A DNA stretch of 64,000 nt from Zeus faber (taxonomy: Eukaryota > Chordata > Actinopteri > Zeiformes > Zeidae). Under the pieces are notes generated by a model that saw only the letters and a list, made by a program, of their open reading frames with translations, searched no databases and was not told the DNA's origin. The translations under genes and the position numbers were made by a program. The stretch is taken from assembly GCA_960531495.1 (NCBI GenBank), contig OY482852.1, positions 25,773,931 through 25,837,930 of the forward strand, in the 5' to 3' direction. Positions 21,100 to 33,369 of this stretch are shown piece after piece (within the stretch, counting starts at the first letter, position 1; each line of letters starts with the position of its first letter).

Positions 21100-22617
21100 C
21101 ACAGAGTTCCAAATTATTATGCAAATTGGATTTAAGTGTCATAAACATAAAATCTTTTGTTTTTCAATTCAACTCATGGATGGTATTGTGTCTCAGGGCT
21201 CTTTGGATCACTGAAATCAATCTCAGACACCTGAGATAATTAGTTTGCCAGGTGAGCCCAATTAAAAGAAAACTACTGAAGAAGAACGTTCCACATTATT
21301 AAGCAGGCCACAGGTTTCAAGCAATATGGGAAAGAAAAAGGATCTCTCTGCTGCCGAAAAGCCTCAAATAGTGCAATGCCTTGGACAAGGTATGAAAACA
21401 TTAAATATTTCATGAAAACTTAAGCGTGATCATGGTACTGTGAAGAGATTTGTGGCTGATTCAGAGCACAGACGGGTTGGTGCAGATAGAGGCATAATGA
21501 GGAAGGTTTCTGCCAGACAAATTCATTGGATTAAGAGAGCAGCTGCTAAAATGCCATTACAAAGCAGCAAACAGGTATTTGAAGCTGCTGGTGCCTCTGG
21601 AGTCCTGTGAACCTCAAGGTGTAGGATCCTCCAGAGGTTTGCGGTTGTGCATAAACCTACTATTGGGCCACCCCTAACCAATGCTCACAAGCAGAAACGG
21701 TTGCAGTGGGCCCAGAAATACATGAACACTCATTTTCAAACAGTCTTGTTTACTGATGAGTGCCGTGCAACCCTGGATGGTCCAGATGGATGGAGTAGTG
21801 GATGGTTGTCCCAACAAGGCTGCGACCTCAGCAAGGAGGTGGCGGAGTCATGGGGAGAGAGCTGGGAGGCCCCTTTAGGGTCCCTGAAGGTGTGAAAATG
21901 ACCTCGGCAAAGTATATAGAGTTTCTGACTGACACTTTCTTCCATGGTACAAAAAGAAGAACCGTGCCTTCCATAGCAAAATCATCTTCATGCCTGACAA
22001 TGCACCATCTCATGCTGCAAAGAATACCTCTGTGTCATTGGCTGCTATGGGCATAAAAGGAGGGAAACTCATGGTGTGGCCCCCATCCTCCCCTGACCTC
22101 AAGCCTATTGAGAACCTTTGGAGCATCCTCAAGCAAAAGATCTATGAGGGTGGGAGGCAGTTTGCATCAAAACAGCAGCTCTGGGAGGCTGTTCTGACAT
22201 CCTGCAAAGACATTCAAGGAGAAACTCTTCAAAAACTCACAAGTTAAATGGATGCAAGAATTGTGAAGAAGGGGGTCCTATATTAACATGTAACTTGGCC
22301 TGTTAAGATGTTTTTGACTGAAATAGCTTTACATTTGTGTAAATATGACCTCCTAGTGCTGCAAATGCAACAAATGACCGTTTTCCGTTCTTTACAACCT
22401 ATAAAATGGTTTGAAACTCTGTTGTGCATAATAATTTGGAACAGTGCATTTCAATTTTTTTATTTTTGAAAAAAATGCTGTTATGATTGGGAGGTTTGTT
22501 CAATAACATTGGAATTATACCCTAATGGTTGATGACTTGAAAATTATACTGACAGTCATTTGAATCGACTATTTTGGAAAATAAGAGAAAACTATCATAA
22601 TAATTTGGAACCCGGTG
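21100..22617 (+). mobile_element. Tc1-like transposon (DD37E), copy 1
   Basis: Bounded by TA on both sides (21098-21099 and 22618-22619). The inverted ends read CACAGAGTTCCAAATTATTA on the left and the complement of TAATTTGGAACCCGGTG on the right. It is about 1.5 kb, the usual size for Tc1/mariner elements. The transposase frame begins MGKKKDLSAAEK near 21326 and is broken. A closely related copy lies at 42519-44025. Confidence 0.9.
21326..22247 (+). pseudogene. Broken Tc1-like transposase, copy 1
   Basis: The N-terminal half has the HTH region (DHGTVKRFVADSE) and early stops, including one after LNIS. The catalytic half keeps TDECRATLDGPDGW with the first D, MPDNAPSHAAKNTS with the second D, and SSPDLKPIENLWSIL with the E. 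By my count 37 residues separate the second D from the E, so DD37E rather than the common Tc1 DD34E. At least two frame changes separate the blocks. A cut-and-paste transposase; this copy cannot make a full protein. Confidence 0.85.
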
Positions 22618-23817
22618 TAGTGAGAGTGGCTGAAAAACAGTGGACTAGGGGATCCTCTCATTTTTGGGGGCATTGGTGCACCCCAAAATAAGGCAATTTG
22701 GTGGCGCTATTCCTGCCCAAATGTTGACCAAAGGTGTCCTGTTACGTAGTCCCAAGACTCAATATAAAATTGAGAAGAGAGAGCCAGCCCAAAGAGCCGC
22801 AGGGTAGGGGCTTGATTTATCTTTTCCTAATGGTTTTTCCTCGATTTTGTGGTCTGCGGGGTCCCTACAGGGCTGGGAAGAACGTCAAGTTAGTCTAACA
22901 TGTCATTTTTGCCACCGTGAAACGTGACTCAGATTCCGCCTTGGGTCCTGGGTGAGATTCTGGACTGTACAAAATAATCTTTGATCCGCCATTTGCATAA
23001 ACGCTAACTGGAGTGATGCCTTGAGATGAACTCTCTGCATAATGCTGGAGAAATAAAACATTGCATTTTTTTAATTGACTTGTTTTCAAAAGCTTGAGGA
23101 ATGACACGGGAGCTCTGAATATGATTTTGGGAGGGAAATTGAATGACATATCATATGACGAAGATAACGTTTATTTGGTTGGAAGCATATGCGGGTGTAG
23201 TTAAATTTTTCCGTCTACATGAGCAAAGACAAGTCGGTCTTGTTTTCATTTTACTTGTAATCCTTTATTTTTCATGTTAAATTAACATGCACAAGTATGA
23301 AAACTTTGGAAAATGTGTTTTTTAAAATAACATGCATCTTATTGTACTCACTAACACATACCGCATTATGTTTTTTTTGCCCATTGAATAAATGAGTTTC
23401 AACCTAGCACAAGATACCGTACATGCATATAAAAATAAACCCAAGACAAATAGAAAACATACATTGAAACATACTCATATAAACATAACTATTTAAAAGT
23501 AAAATTTGAACCACATTTGTACTTTTGCTTCAGCTGCTGTCACTCCCTAAAAACGCTCACAGAAGATGCATACTGGCACGATAAGGCAGCCTAAATGAGC
23601 GCGGCGCTCCATCCAAGCTCTGTTAAAGTTATAATTCTCCGGCTTTGTGTTTATCTTCATCTTCCCGAGGAATCGTTGACGATGACATAAAGAAGCCTTT
23701 CAATCCCCCTGCGATGTAAAATGCTAGCCTAGCAAACTATTGCTGTCGTGTGTTATCATAGGACAATGGTCAAGCCTTTTGCTCTTTGCTGCCTTTGTTC
23801 TCTGGCTTAGTTGTAAT
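22618..23817. other. No gene recognised
   Basis: AT-rich intergenic sequence. Short frames on both strands lack splice-bounded similarity. This is the interval between the transposon and the 3' end of the dcdc2-like gene. Confidence 0.5.
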
Positions 23818-23818
23818 G

Positions 23819-23857
<39 letters not shown>

Positions 23858-23858
23858 G
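23818..23858. repeat. (ATT)n microsatellite
   Basis: A run of TTA units followed by related AATAAT sequence up to about 23900, just beyond the stop of the minus-strand gene, so within its presumed 3' UTR. Confidence 0.85.
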
Positions 23859-23903
23859 ATAATAATTATAATAATAATAATGTTCTTATTATTGTTGTTA
23901 TTA

Positions 23904-25100
23904 TTATTGTTTATCACTTCTCAGCTCTTCTTCTTTTTCTTTTTCATCTTCTTTCTCTCCATCCGAGGAGAGGGTCTGGGGCTCGGACCGCGCTTCCCCT
24001 TTATCATCCCCTGCCTTGTCACTCTTCTCCTCCGCCCCTTCCCCTGTCTCCTCCCTCTCTTTGGCATCTTGCGTAGAAAGTGGATTATCCTCCTCCTCTT
24101 CCTGCTCCTCCTCCCCTCCGCCTTCCTCCTCCTTATCGTGCCCCTCATCTCTCTCTCCGGGCTTTTCCCTCTCTCCCTCCCCCGTTGACCCGTCTGCCTC
24201 TGCCTCATTTGTTCTGGTCTCGTCCCCTTCCTGGATACTGTTGCCACATCCGCTTCTCCTGCCGCTGCTCCTGCTGCCGCTGCTCCTGCTGCCGCTGCTC
24301 CTGCTGCCGCTCCTGCTTCTCTCTGCTTCTGTCGTCCTATTATCTGGTCCCGTCCCCTCCGGCTTCTCCCCGCTGTCCTTGTCCTCTTCCTCATTGACGT
24401 CGTCCGTTGATTCTTTGCCACCCTCATCCTCCTTGCTATCTCCGCCACCGCTGCTCTTCGCCTCCCGTTCACCCTTGGCGCCCTGCTCTCCTTCCTCGGT
24501 CTTGGCCGGAGTAGGAGCCTCGTCCCCCTCCCTTGTCTCCTCGGTCTTATTGGCGCTGACGCCTTCTTGGTCTTCTTCCTCTTGTCCCTTCTTCGGTTCG
24601 TCCTTGGTCTCGTCCTTCCCCTCATCCTCTTGTCCCTTCTTCAGCTCGTCCTTGGTCTCCTCGTCCTTCCTGTCATCCTCTTGTCCCTTCTTCGGTTCGT
24701 CCTTCCCCTCATCCTCTTGTCCCTTCTTCCGTTCGTCCTTCCCCTCATCCTCTTGTCCCTTCTTCGGTTCGTCCTTGGTCTCCTCGTCCTTCCCCTCATC
24801 CTCTTGTCCCTTCTTCGGCTCGTCCTTGGTCTCCTCGTCCTTCCCCTCATCCTCTTGTCCCTTCTTCAGTTCGTCCTTGGTCTCCTCATCCCTCCCGTCA
24901 TCCTCTTTCACAGCTTCTTCTTCCTCTTCTTTCTCCCCCGCCTCCGGCTCAGATTCGTCACTTCGGGCCTCCGGGTTTTCCGCCTTCTCGTCCCCATTGT
25001 CGTCTCCTTCTTTTGAGTCTTCGGTAGGGGTGGCGGCCTCCTTCTCGGAAGCGTCTCCTAAGTCCTCTTCTACGGCGGTCTCGTCATTCGTTGTCGGGTT
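23904..25100 (-). CDS. dcdc2: Terminal coding exon of an acidic gene, probably dcdc2
   Basis: Encodes 398 residues after an acceptor (TTGTGTTGCAG, complement of 25101 onward) in phase 0, ending EELRSDKQ and TAA. Composition is extremely Glu/Lys/Asp-rich. It includes seven tandem units of 12-17 residues of the type DEGKDEETKDEPKKGQE, a Ser/Gly/Arg block (GSRSSGSRSS) and a run of GEE-type residues. It has no folded-domain motif and is likely disordered. Assignment to DCDC2, a doublecortin-domain microtubule and cilium protein, rests on position: mammalian DCDC2 lies tail-to-tail with NRSN1, as here, and also ends in a charged tail. The doublecortin domains are not in the recognised part. An unrelated charged protein remains possible. 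Confidence 0.65.
   Translation of the reverse strand, partial: NPTTNDETAVEEDLGDASEKEAATPTEDSKEGDDNGDEKAENPEARSDESEPEAGEKEEEEEAVKEDDGRDEETKDELKKGQEDEGKDEETKDEPKKGQEDEGKDEETKDEPKKGQEDEGKDERKKGQEDEGKDEPKKGQEDDRKDEETKDELKKGQEDEGKDETKDEPKKGQEEEDQEGVSANKTEETREGDEAPTPAKTEEGEQGAKGEREAKSSGGGDSKEDEGGKESTDDVNEEEDKDSGEKPEGTGPDNRTTEAERSRSGSRSSGSRSSGSRSSGRRSGCGNSIQEGDETRTNEAEADGSTGEGEREKPGERDEGHDKEEEGGGEEEQEEEEDNPLSTQDAKEREETGEGAEEKSDKAGDDKGEARSEPQTLSSDGEKEDEKEKEEELRSDKQ
24580..24890 (-). repeat. Coding minisatellite, 36-51 bp units
   Basis: Tandem units of about 51 bp, with 36-bp deletion variants, on the theme CTCATCCTCTTGTCCCTTCT plus TTCGGTTCGTCCTTGGTCTC (on +). Seven protein units result, and all length changes are multiples of three. 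Repeat number probably varies among individuals. Confidence 0.9.
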
Positions 25101-25384
25101 CTGCAACACAATCAGAACAGGTGCAAAAAAAGCGATCAAACATGTTCAGTCAAACATAGAGAGTTGACATTTGCCTACTACAAGGAGTAGAAGCCTTGGT
25201 CAAGGGCAATGACTGGAGTGCTAATCAATTACAAAATGCTGCATTCCACTGAAGTCCGAACTCAGAAAAATATGACCTCCTACTCGTTAAAGTGCAAAGA
25301 AACGGCCGTTTAAGTCGGAATTCCAAGTTGGAATTTTGGGGGCACATCGCTCGGGTCCAAGTTTATCGAGATAAAAGATCTGAT

Positions 25385-25475
25385 GTCAGGGCAGCACGGC
25401 GGCAGGGCAGCACGGCGTCAGGGCAGCACGGCGTCAGGGCAGCACGGCGTCAGGGCAGCACGGCGTCAGGCAGCG
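25385..25475. repeat. 16-bp minisatellite GTCAGGGCAGCACGGC
   Basis: Five full units and a partial sixth of GTCAGGGCAGCACGGC, nearly perfect, in the intron. Confidence 0.95.
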
Positions 25476-25640
25476 TTAATGCTGAACGAAGTTCTCTTTG
25501 CATGGGTTTTAATTTGAGATCCAGTCCAACTTGGATTCAAAGTTAGTATATTCATTTTGATGTTGTGTTGTCTTTATGTACATGTTTTGTAGCTTGTAGA
25601 ATTAACAATCTTGCCAAAGATGTGATGGGATGATTATGTG

Positions 25641-25830
25641 GTATGGTGGCACAGTGCATTGCACTGCTGCCTCACAGCCAGAAGATCCTGGGTTCTGGGC
25701 TGGGCTGTCGGCACCGTGCTCCGGCGGGTTATCTCCTGATTAGGGGCCTTCCTGTGTGGAGTTTGTGTCGTCTCCCTGTGCTCACATGGGGCTTCCACCA
25801 AAAACATGGGGGCTCCCTGGTACCGGTGTA
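25641..25830 (+). mobile_element. tRNA-derived SINE (teleost V-SINE/HE1-like)
   Basis: TGGTGGCACAGTGCATTGCA with GCCTCACAGCCAGAAGATCC, then GGGTTCTGG at the B-box position, then CCTTCCTGTGTGGAGTTTGT. This is the order seen in the common teleost tRNA-headed SINE. The B-box is mutated and the copy diverged. The 3' limit is approximate. Confidence 0.7.
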
Positions 25831-26107
25831 GGTACCAGATGTGTTCGGAGGGTGAAACAAACCCCGTGGTGCAATGAAAGTGAGGTGGCATGATCATGAG
25901 GCGGCGTGAGCATTTTTACCGGACAAGTTGAGAATTTATCGGGGTTTTTTTTTTGTTGTTTTTTTAAAATAAATTTTACCAGGCAAAAAAACGGTAATTG
26001 GATGGTACTTATATAAAATGTCAACTTTTTTTTTCTTTTTAGATTCCCTAGGTGTTCATTGAGCAGCTTTTTTGTGTTTTATTTTTCTATCCAATGTCTA
26101 GCCGTAC

Positions 26108-26178
26108 CTCCTCTGCTGACTGGTCTTCCTGGGTCTTATCTTCAAGGTTTCCATCATCTGCCTTGGGCACCGTGTCAT
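26108..26178 (-). CDS. dcdc2: Penultimate recognised coding exon of the dcdc2-like gene
   Basis: Seventy-one bases with acceptor TTTCTTTCTAG and donor GAG|GTACGG on the minus strand. They contribute two bases of a split codon plus 23 codons (DTVPKADDGNLEDKTQED and onward), ending in phase 0, as the terminal exon requires. Its acidic composition matches that exon. The next exon upstream must end with one base of a split codon; I could not identify it with confidence. Confidence 0.6.
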
Positions 26179-26197
26179 CTAGAAAGAAAGAGAGAGC

Positions 26198-26200
<3 letters not shown>

Positions 26201-26243
<43 letters not shown>
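26201..26243. repeat. (GA)n microsatellite next to the exon acceptor
   Basis: On the minus strand this is a (TC)n pyrimidine run about 20 bases upstream of the acceptor at 26179-26180, so it may act as an extended polypyrimidine tract. An (AT)n tract follows at 26285-26320. Confidence 0.9.
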
Positions 26244-26247
<4 letters not shown>

Positions 26248-26277
26248 CCACTGCATCATAGCATACAGAATGTGCAG

Positions 26278-26320
<43 letters not shown>

Positions 26321-26321
<1 letters not shown>

Positions 26322-27567
26322 ATTTAAGCAAAAACAACAGCTTTTGCACAAAAAACATTACATGTCTAGTAATAATAGTAATAATACTGCTTTTTATTCA
26401 TCCTGTAGCAGTTGACCAAAAATACCAATAAACAGAAACGGAAGAGAAAACAGCTGCAGCATGTCGACTGAAATTACACAGGACAACAGCGACACCTGGT
26501 GGTTGAAAGAAACATAACCCATAAAGAAATGATAAGGATGATAAATACGATTTAAGATAGATAAATAAATAGATACAATTTTAAAATAAGGGATACATTT
26601 AAAAAAAAATAGATACATAATAAACCCATAGAAAATAAATTGATAGATGAATAAACAAACAAACAAACAAATAATAAATAAAAATACACCAGGAGCTACT
26701 GATCACCTCTCAAGAGTGGAGTGATGGTCATTAAATGTAAAGGATGTAAAAAAATACCAAAATAAAAAACCCAAAAAGTCATTGTGATAGTAGTTATGGT
26801 TACTGCTATTATTATCGAAATCACCATTATCACAATCTCAAGTATCGACAACCTCATCAGCGATACACACAGTATTCTATTTCATTTGTGCAATTATTGA
26901 TCCCAATGTTAGGTGTAGGTGTTATTTAGTATGTATTAATTCCAATTTTGGTTTTCTGAGGATGAAGTGATCCTATAAGCATTTTTTTAAATTAAACTCA
27001 ATGCGGTTCAAACGTCAAATAAAAATAATTTGATTAAGACGGCTAAACAAGGTTCAGTTATACATTAAGCGTGACCCCAATTGCTATGTGACAGCATGCT
27101 AAAAATTCTTAACAATTATGACTCAACACATGCAGAGGCTTGAATTCAAGCAGAGTAACAGCAAAAAAATTGAATCCATATAACACAAAATTACTCCAAT
27201 GAATCAGGTAAACAGTGGAATGATAAGATAAAATAAGATAATCCCTAGGGGGCGAATTCAGGTGCAGGTTTATTACAAATTTGGCTTCAGTGCTTTCAGC
27301 CTAGTGTTTGCTGTCACATCAACCTCATCCCGCCTGGTCCCCCCTTGATATTTTCATTACCTGGCAATGTTTTTTCTAGAAAAGCGGCAGTTGATTGTGT
27401 TATCTTTTGGAGAGTTACGTATGAATATTGGGAGGTTATTAGTCAAGTTATACAGTTTTAACGAGTCACTGCAGGCTATTAAGATGATAGAAAGGAAAAA
27501 ATAGCAGTATAAACCTTTAAATTGAACCTGTATCGTGGTTTGGTTGCAAAAAAAAAAAAACTTGAAC

Positions 27568-27645
<78 letters not shown>

Positions 27646-27876
27646 TGCATACATATGCACATATATAATACAAATGTATATGTAAATAGTATACTGTATA
27701 TATAATTAATATATTTATAAATATATACAGTATGTATATTGTACATACATATATTACATATACATGCTGCACATACAGTATATACTATAAACATACTATG
27801 TATATACACACACATATACTGTATGTACATACATATATACACACACATACAGTATATATACACACACATTTATATG

Positions 27877-27959
<83 letters not shown>

Positions 27960-29757
27960 CGTGCGTCCCTGTCTGACTTTTTAGGACAAAAAACTGACAA
28001 GATATACTGTATAACGGACAAGATATACTGTATACTACTGTATATTATGTGTGTAAAGGAATATAACTACACAAGTCACACACTCATTGTAATTAAAGCA
28101 ATAAAGTCAGCAAAACAGCTGCGTTGGACTCTAGAATTTATAGCAGGTTTTCTGTTAATTAAAAAAAATTATTTGCAAGCACAAGTGAATCAAGGGCCTT
28201 GGAGTAATTAACCCTGAGCATCATATGAGGAAACACAACTGTGTGCTGTGATAAAGAACACGATTACACACTTGTTGTTAAGTGCTGCGCAACAGACGTT
28301 CCTTATCGACACGCAAGAGGGTTGAACACAAAACAGAAAGAAAAATACAACACCACACTTTAATTATCGTCTCTCATGGCGAGTTCCCCTAAAAAAGAAA
28401 TATCGCTCAGCCTGACAGATTAAAAAGAGTTTATGGAGCTATTTAAATGCATTTTTAAATGCATTTTTAAATGCGAGAGTGATTGAAGTTTCTTGCCGCA
28501 GATGAAACGTGGCGCTAATCGTAATTGACTTCTTAAAGGATATTTTATGGAAATCTCCGCCATTCATTAGCGCTCAGGACCGCAGCGGTGGCAGCCACTG
28601 GATGAGCCGCTGTGACTCTAAACATCTTTAATGTGATTTGAGGCCGAGGCACTGGCTCATGAAAATGTAGAATCAAATTAAATACAATATTTTAGAAATA
28701 ACCCCCACCCCTCCTTCCCCTTCATTAAATCCAATAGATCAGGGGTCTGGCACACAAAGTGGTGGAGAATTGTGTGTGTGTGTGTCTCTGTCCACTATAT
28801 GTCTCGCTCTCTCTATGTCTCTCGATTCTATATGATGTGATATGACGTGAAAAATAAAATACAAAAAAGGAAATGTCCCAGTGGAAAGCAGTACAGTATA
28901 TGATGAGTGAAGATACCCTAAAATAAAAATAGGATAATTGCAAACAGTATTTTTGAAAAAATTAAAAAGTGATGTACTGTATATACGGTATACACAGATA
29001 AGAAAAATTAAAACAGAAAAACGTAAATGTTGCAGAAAAAAATAAAAAGTTATGTTAATAAATTTAATCAACTGCATTGTGACCGTACAGCACTTTTCCC
29101 ATGTGTTTATTTCAGATTCACACTCGTTGAACAGAAAATCAAGCAATTACGACAACAAACACCAATGTAACTCCTTGATGAAAGTGTGAGGGTTTGCCTT
29201 CACATCAACATTATTTCAGTACCTAGGAAGAGAATGTTTCAGCTAAACCTCAAATATCAGGGCGTTGCTCCATCAAAAAGAAAAAGCTACGTTTGTGTTC
29301 GAAAAAAAAAAAAAGGCTTGTGAGTACACACCATTGTGTCTTTGATTGTTTGTACCAGAAGCCTACAGCTCTGATAACCATCACAAACATGTCTGCTTCC
29401 CTTTGCTGGAAATTGCACAACAGCGTTAGAACTTTTCTGAAAGTGGCTCAATGGAGAGTCAGAAAGGGTCTTAAACCTTTTAAACGGCACCATAAACATA
29501 GATGGGTAAGCTGTATTGCCAAGTCTCGCATGTGAAAATCGAATTAGAAAATGGAAGCAGGAATTGCATATTGCATTGCAATGAAAGTGAATTAGATAGA
29601 GATCTTCTCAGCGCAGAGCTAGTTCTGGGAAATGAATTTATTAAGGTTGATGTACCCCCATTTATTCATTTATTATGTCTCTTTATATACTGTATATCTC
29701 TAAGGTTACAGGGAATTGAGTCAATTTTTGGCTGACAATGCACATGGAGTGGCTGGA

Positions 29758-29847
<90 letters not shown>

Positions 29848-32800
29848 TTCACTTAAGTAACTTGTATATGAGGCAACCAGGGCCTAGTCCAGGATGCAGA
29901 ATCGGCTGAAGAAAGGTTCGGCTCTTTTTTGAGGATCAGTTATTGACAGAATCACTCGGTAAAAAAAAAAAAAAAAAAAAGAGTGGTTTACATTTATGTC
30001 AAGTATTTAATTTAATTTCAATAACTCCCACCTGTGTATCAGATATATGACCTGTGGGGGTTTGATTTCCTCTTTTACTGAGGATTAAGGATCGCGGTCA
30101 AACCACAAACCAATCGCAAACCCTTTCCAGTAGTTTCGGTGACATTCGAAGCTTCCGACATCGTCAATAACATGGTGATTGTAATCGTAAATAGATAGGA
30201 GCTCCTAACAATTTGTAAATGATGACACTTCATAAGGGTGAAACAAGCACTGATGGTGATAGAGTGTATCTTTGGGTATGGTAACACATTGGTAATTATG
30301 TTTTCTTATTCAGGCTTTTCATAACTGAAAGTCCCTACCTCAACTCAGGCTTTTTAAGACACTGATAGGAAATATGAACAATTGTTCATGTTATCTCCAT
30401 GAAGTCAGTCAAGCTTGTGAGCAGAAAGAGTAAACATGTCTTGAAAAGGTGCAGTCAGTAACATTTGACAATCAGGGACATTTAAAGAATGCTACAGGAA
30501 GCTAAAGAAACCACACCAACGTTGCCAAAAGTGATGCTCCTCCTCCAAGAGGCTTCTTGGCAATCATGGCAGAGTGGTCTTGCAAAGCCACTTGTTTGGT
30601 AACTGAATCCATGCCAACACATACTAAAATGAAAACAAGTTTGGGGATATAAGCAGCAAAGTGCATGAGGATTGATCACTGATTGAAAGTCTGGGGGTGA
30701 CGGGCGTTTCTTCTTAGACAAAGTCTGGTGTGGATTGGCGTTGACTGAGCTCCCTTGGAGAGCTTGAAGTCTCAACAGTCATTGGGGTAACAGTGGACTG
30801 ACTGGCATTGACCAACAACATTGGCAAACCTGCACTTATATATCAACAAGCAAATATAAATTGACTTTTCGTTCCTTTAATATGGCTGAAAGTCCATTTT
30901 CAGCAATGGTCTCCCCGAGTGAGATTAAGTGACGCTTGAAACCCAATCGTGCAGCTTTACAAGTCAACCTGATGTGCACTCCAAGCCCATTCAACCTCCA
31001 TCCCCAGCACTTTCTATAATGCAATATAACTGTATGAGAAAATACGGCCTAAATTAACGTGCTTGCGCTTTGGACTGAAGTGTCACTCATGCGCTGGTGA
31101 ATTCTAAGAGGGTAACACGCCTGTGGAAAACTGCTGAAGGCATCTCACTGACTCCACAATAGATGCTCTGCTTCTTCCTTGACAGAAGTTTACCATGTAA
31201 TCCGTTGTGATTTATAATTCTAACCCGCATGCTTCACATGGTTTTTAAGCGCTGCGCATACACTTCTTTTCAAAATGTGGTCAACATCAGAGATTGAATA
31301 TATGCAACAGCGTTTATCATGCTGTTAATGAGCAGTGCCTGAACGAATGACCTTCCCTGAAATGATCAGAGTGTACTGAATCATCATGACAAACAACTCT
31401 TAGATTAACTTCAAAAATATATTGATTTATTATGCATCGTTTGGTCCTAGGCTCTACTGCTCATCACTGCCAGCGAGGTGTACTGGAACAATACCTAGTG
31501 AGCTAGAAATAAAGGAGTAGAGCCCAACAGGTGGATGCAGGGGAGGTGAAGGAGCACACAGCAGACAGCAACGCAGGCATCAAAGCAGGTAGGACAGAAG
31601 GGATTGGCTGCTTAAAAAGGGACATGGCCCATAAAGGTGTGGAAGCGTGTGGCGCCGTCGAGTTGTCTAACAGAACTAGCTCAACATTCATGGATCTTAA
31701 TACTCTACGGAACAAAACAATGTGAGTCAGGGAAGTGAATTGCAGCTCCCACTTTTAATATATATTGGCTTTTACCACTAAAAGTATACAACGAATAAAC
31801 GTATCCCTATCATATTACCTAACCATTGATTACTTAATTACACCCAATTGGAAAGCCCCAAAACAACCCAACCCAATCTCCCAACCCTACATTCTCTGTT
31901 CTCATGTGCTTGTTTATTCTCTCTCTCTGTCTCTCTCCCTCCCTCCAGTTTAAAAGCCTTTATGTGATAATGTTATGGCCATAATGCAATGGAATACAAA
32001 GCTTAACCGCATTGAGGCAGATCATAATTTGAGCTAGGAAGAGCACTGCATTGTCCTTCAACAGAGCAAAAACTCGGGGCTGCCTGCTCACTTCAACAAA
32101 TCAAGGCCAGGCATGCCAAAAAAGTCACACTTACATTTATATATATATATATAAAAATTGTTTTTCTTTCCTTGGAGCCAGGCCGCTGTCTGCTAGTTGA
32201 AGTCTTACCAAAACAATTACCATGCACATTGTGAGAAATCGCCTGCCCACGATGATTTGCATAAACTGGGCCTCCGCTCAGAAGGATGGGCACAGGTTTG
32301 TTTATTTGTGATTTGAAATTTCAAATTGAAAAGCAGTTATGTTGAAAGTGATATGCCAATAAGCATTCAGTTGCATGTGACAATACAATTGAGACTGAAA
32401 TTCTTCTGCAATGATCGGTGAGGGTAATCTGTCCGCTACAAGAAAACAAAAACTGAGAATATTCAAGATATTTATTCTGCAGAATAAAGAGAAAGGTTCA
32501 GTACTGCTCCAAAGCAGTGTTCTGACCAGTCTGATGTTATTTCTGACCAAGAGGGCTTTATACAACAACAGAGGGTGTGGCTTGGGTCAGAAGTCATTAC
32601 CAAGTCTGTGTCCCTCAACTGTCTCCTTGGGTGTTACCCTCAAACAGTGAACTCACAGGAACTTGTAAATGACCTGGTTGACGGGGATTACAATCCCTTA
32701 CAATGCACCTCCAAGCTCCCCTGTGGTTATTCTTCATCTCCTTATGAGGTAAACAGGACCAAATGTGATCTGGTTCTTCCATGTTAGAATTGACACTGTA

Positions 32801-33369
32801 GAGAGAAAGAACATTTCTCTTTATATAAAGTCTGGGGGGCTCCTGGGAAAACAGAGACAATGTTTTAAAACCCCCCTTGTACAGGTAGAGGCCTTTGTCC
32901 TCATTCAAATAGTTGATATACATATATATAAGTATACATTTCTATCTCACAGTGCGCTCGGCGGCTTTTGCTGCTTGATTTTTACACATTTATATTTATT
33001 TATTATATCTTTCATTGTCTTTTGGAAATAAGTCAAGACAGCAGGAAAAGTGTGTGACCTTGTCTGAGACGGACAGGAAATGTGTATTCATGATCACATT
33101 TAAAATCACAGGATAAGTTTTATATCAAGATAAGGTATTGATCCCAGGTCTTACTCACCCCATATTGAAGCATAATGGTTGTTATTATTTTCTAGTCAAA
33201 TGAGACATCATACAGATCCATCATACAGATCCTGGAAGCAAGAGCTCACTTATCATGAACAGATGTATATTGTAAATAGACGTAATAAAAAACGTAATAC
33301 AGTAAGTTGAATACTTATAGAATAAGATAAAAATATATCGAATAAAATACAATAAAAATAAAATGAAAT
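26321..33369. other. Probable intron of the dcdc2-like gene; repeats, no further exon called
   Basis: AT-rich sequence with (AT)n 27568-27590, (AC)n 27591-27643, (CA)n 27882-27956, (CA)n 29759-29847 and A20 near 29961. Intron status is inferred from the need for upstream exons of a minus-strand gene. The block 28380-28660 has mixed composition, homeodomain-like TAATTG and CATTAG words and no repeat similarity. It could be a conserved non-coding element. No RNA gene was recognised. Confidence 0.45.
29900..29990. mobile_element. Dispersed repeat (copy b of the GACTC-rich family)
   Basis: GGCTCTTTTTTGAGGATCAG followed by AATCACTCGGTAAAA resembles the copy near 19125-19165. It runs into a 20-base A tract. 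Confidence 0.35.

Larger units (their letters stand above)
25101..26107 (-). other. Intron of the dcdc2-like gene, with repeats
   Basis: About 1.0 kb between the last two recognised exons. It contains a 16-bp minisatellite and a tRNA-derived SINE, listed separately. Confidence 0.55.

Noticed and set aside
24016..25167. 383-codon Ser/Leu-rich frame on +
   Set aside because: Antisense of the acidic terminal exon; composition is forced by GAG/GAA codons on the other strand.
25385..25475. CRISPR-like array of regular 16-bp units
   Set aside because: Units are directly adjacent with no spacers, in a vertebrate intron; it is a minisatellite.
27361..27375. A 15-base microexon of the minus-strand gene (acceptor TTTTCTAG, donor GTAATG, compatible phase)
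   Set aside because: Phase and sites fit, but 15 bases cannot be distinguished from chance without transcript data; the wider frame is also open.
27732..28211. His/Thr or Cys/Val frames across (CA)n tracts here and elsewhere
   Set aside because: Dinucleotide repeats are open in several frames by construction.
30482..31024. Minus-strand frames that might be dcdc2 exons
   Set aside because: No doublecortin-like residues and no paired splice sites in the right phase.
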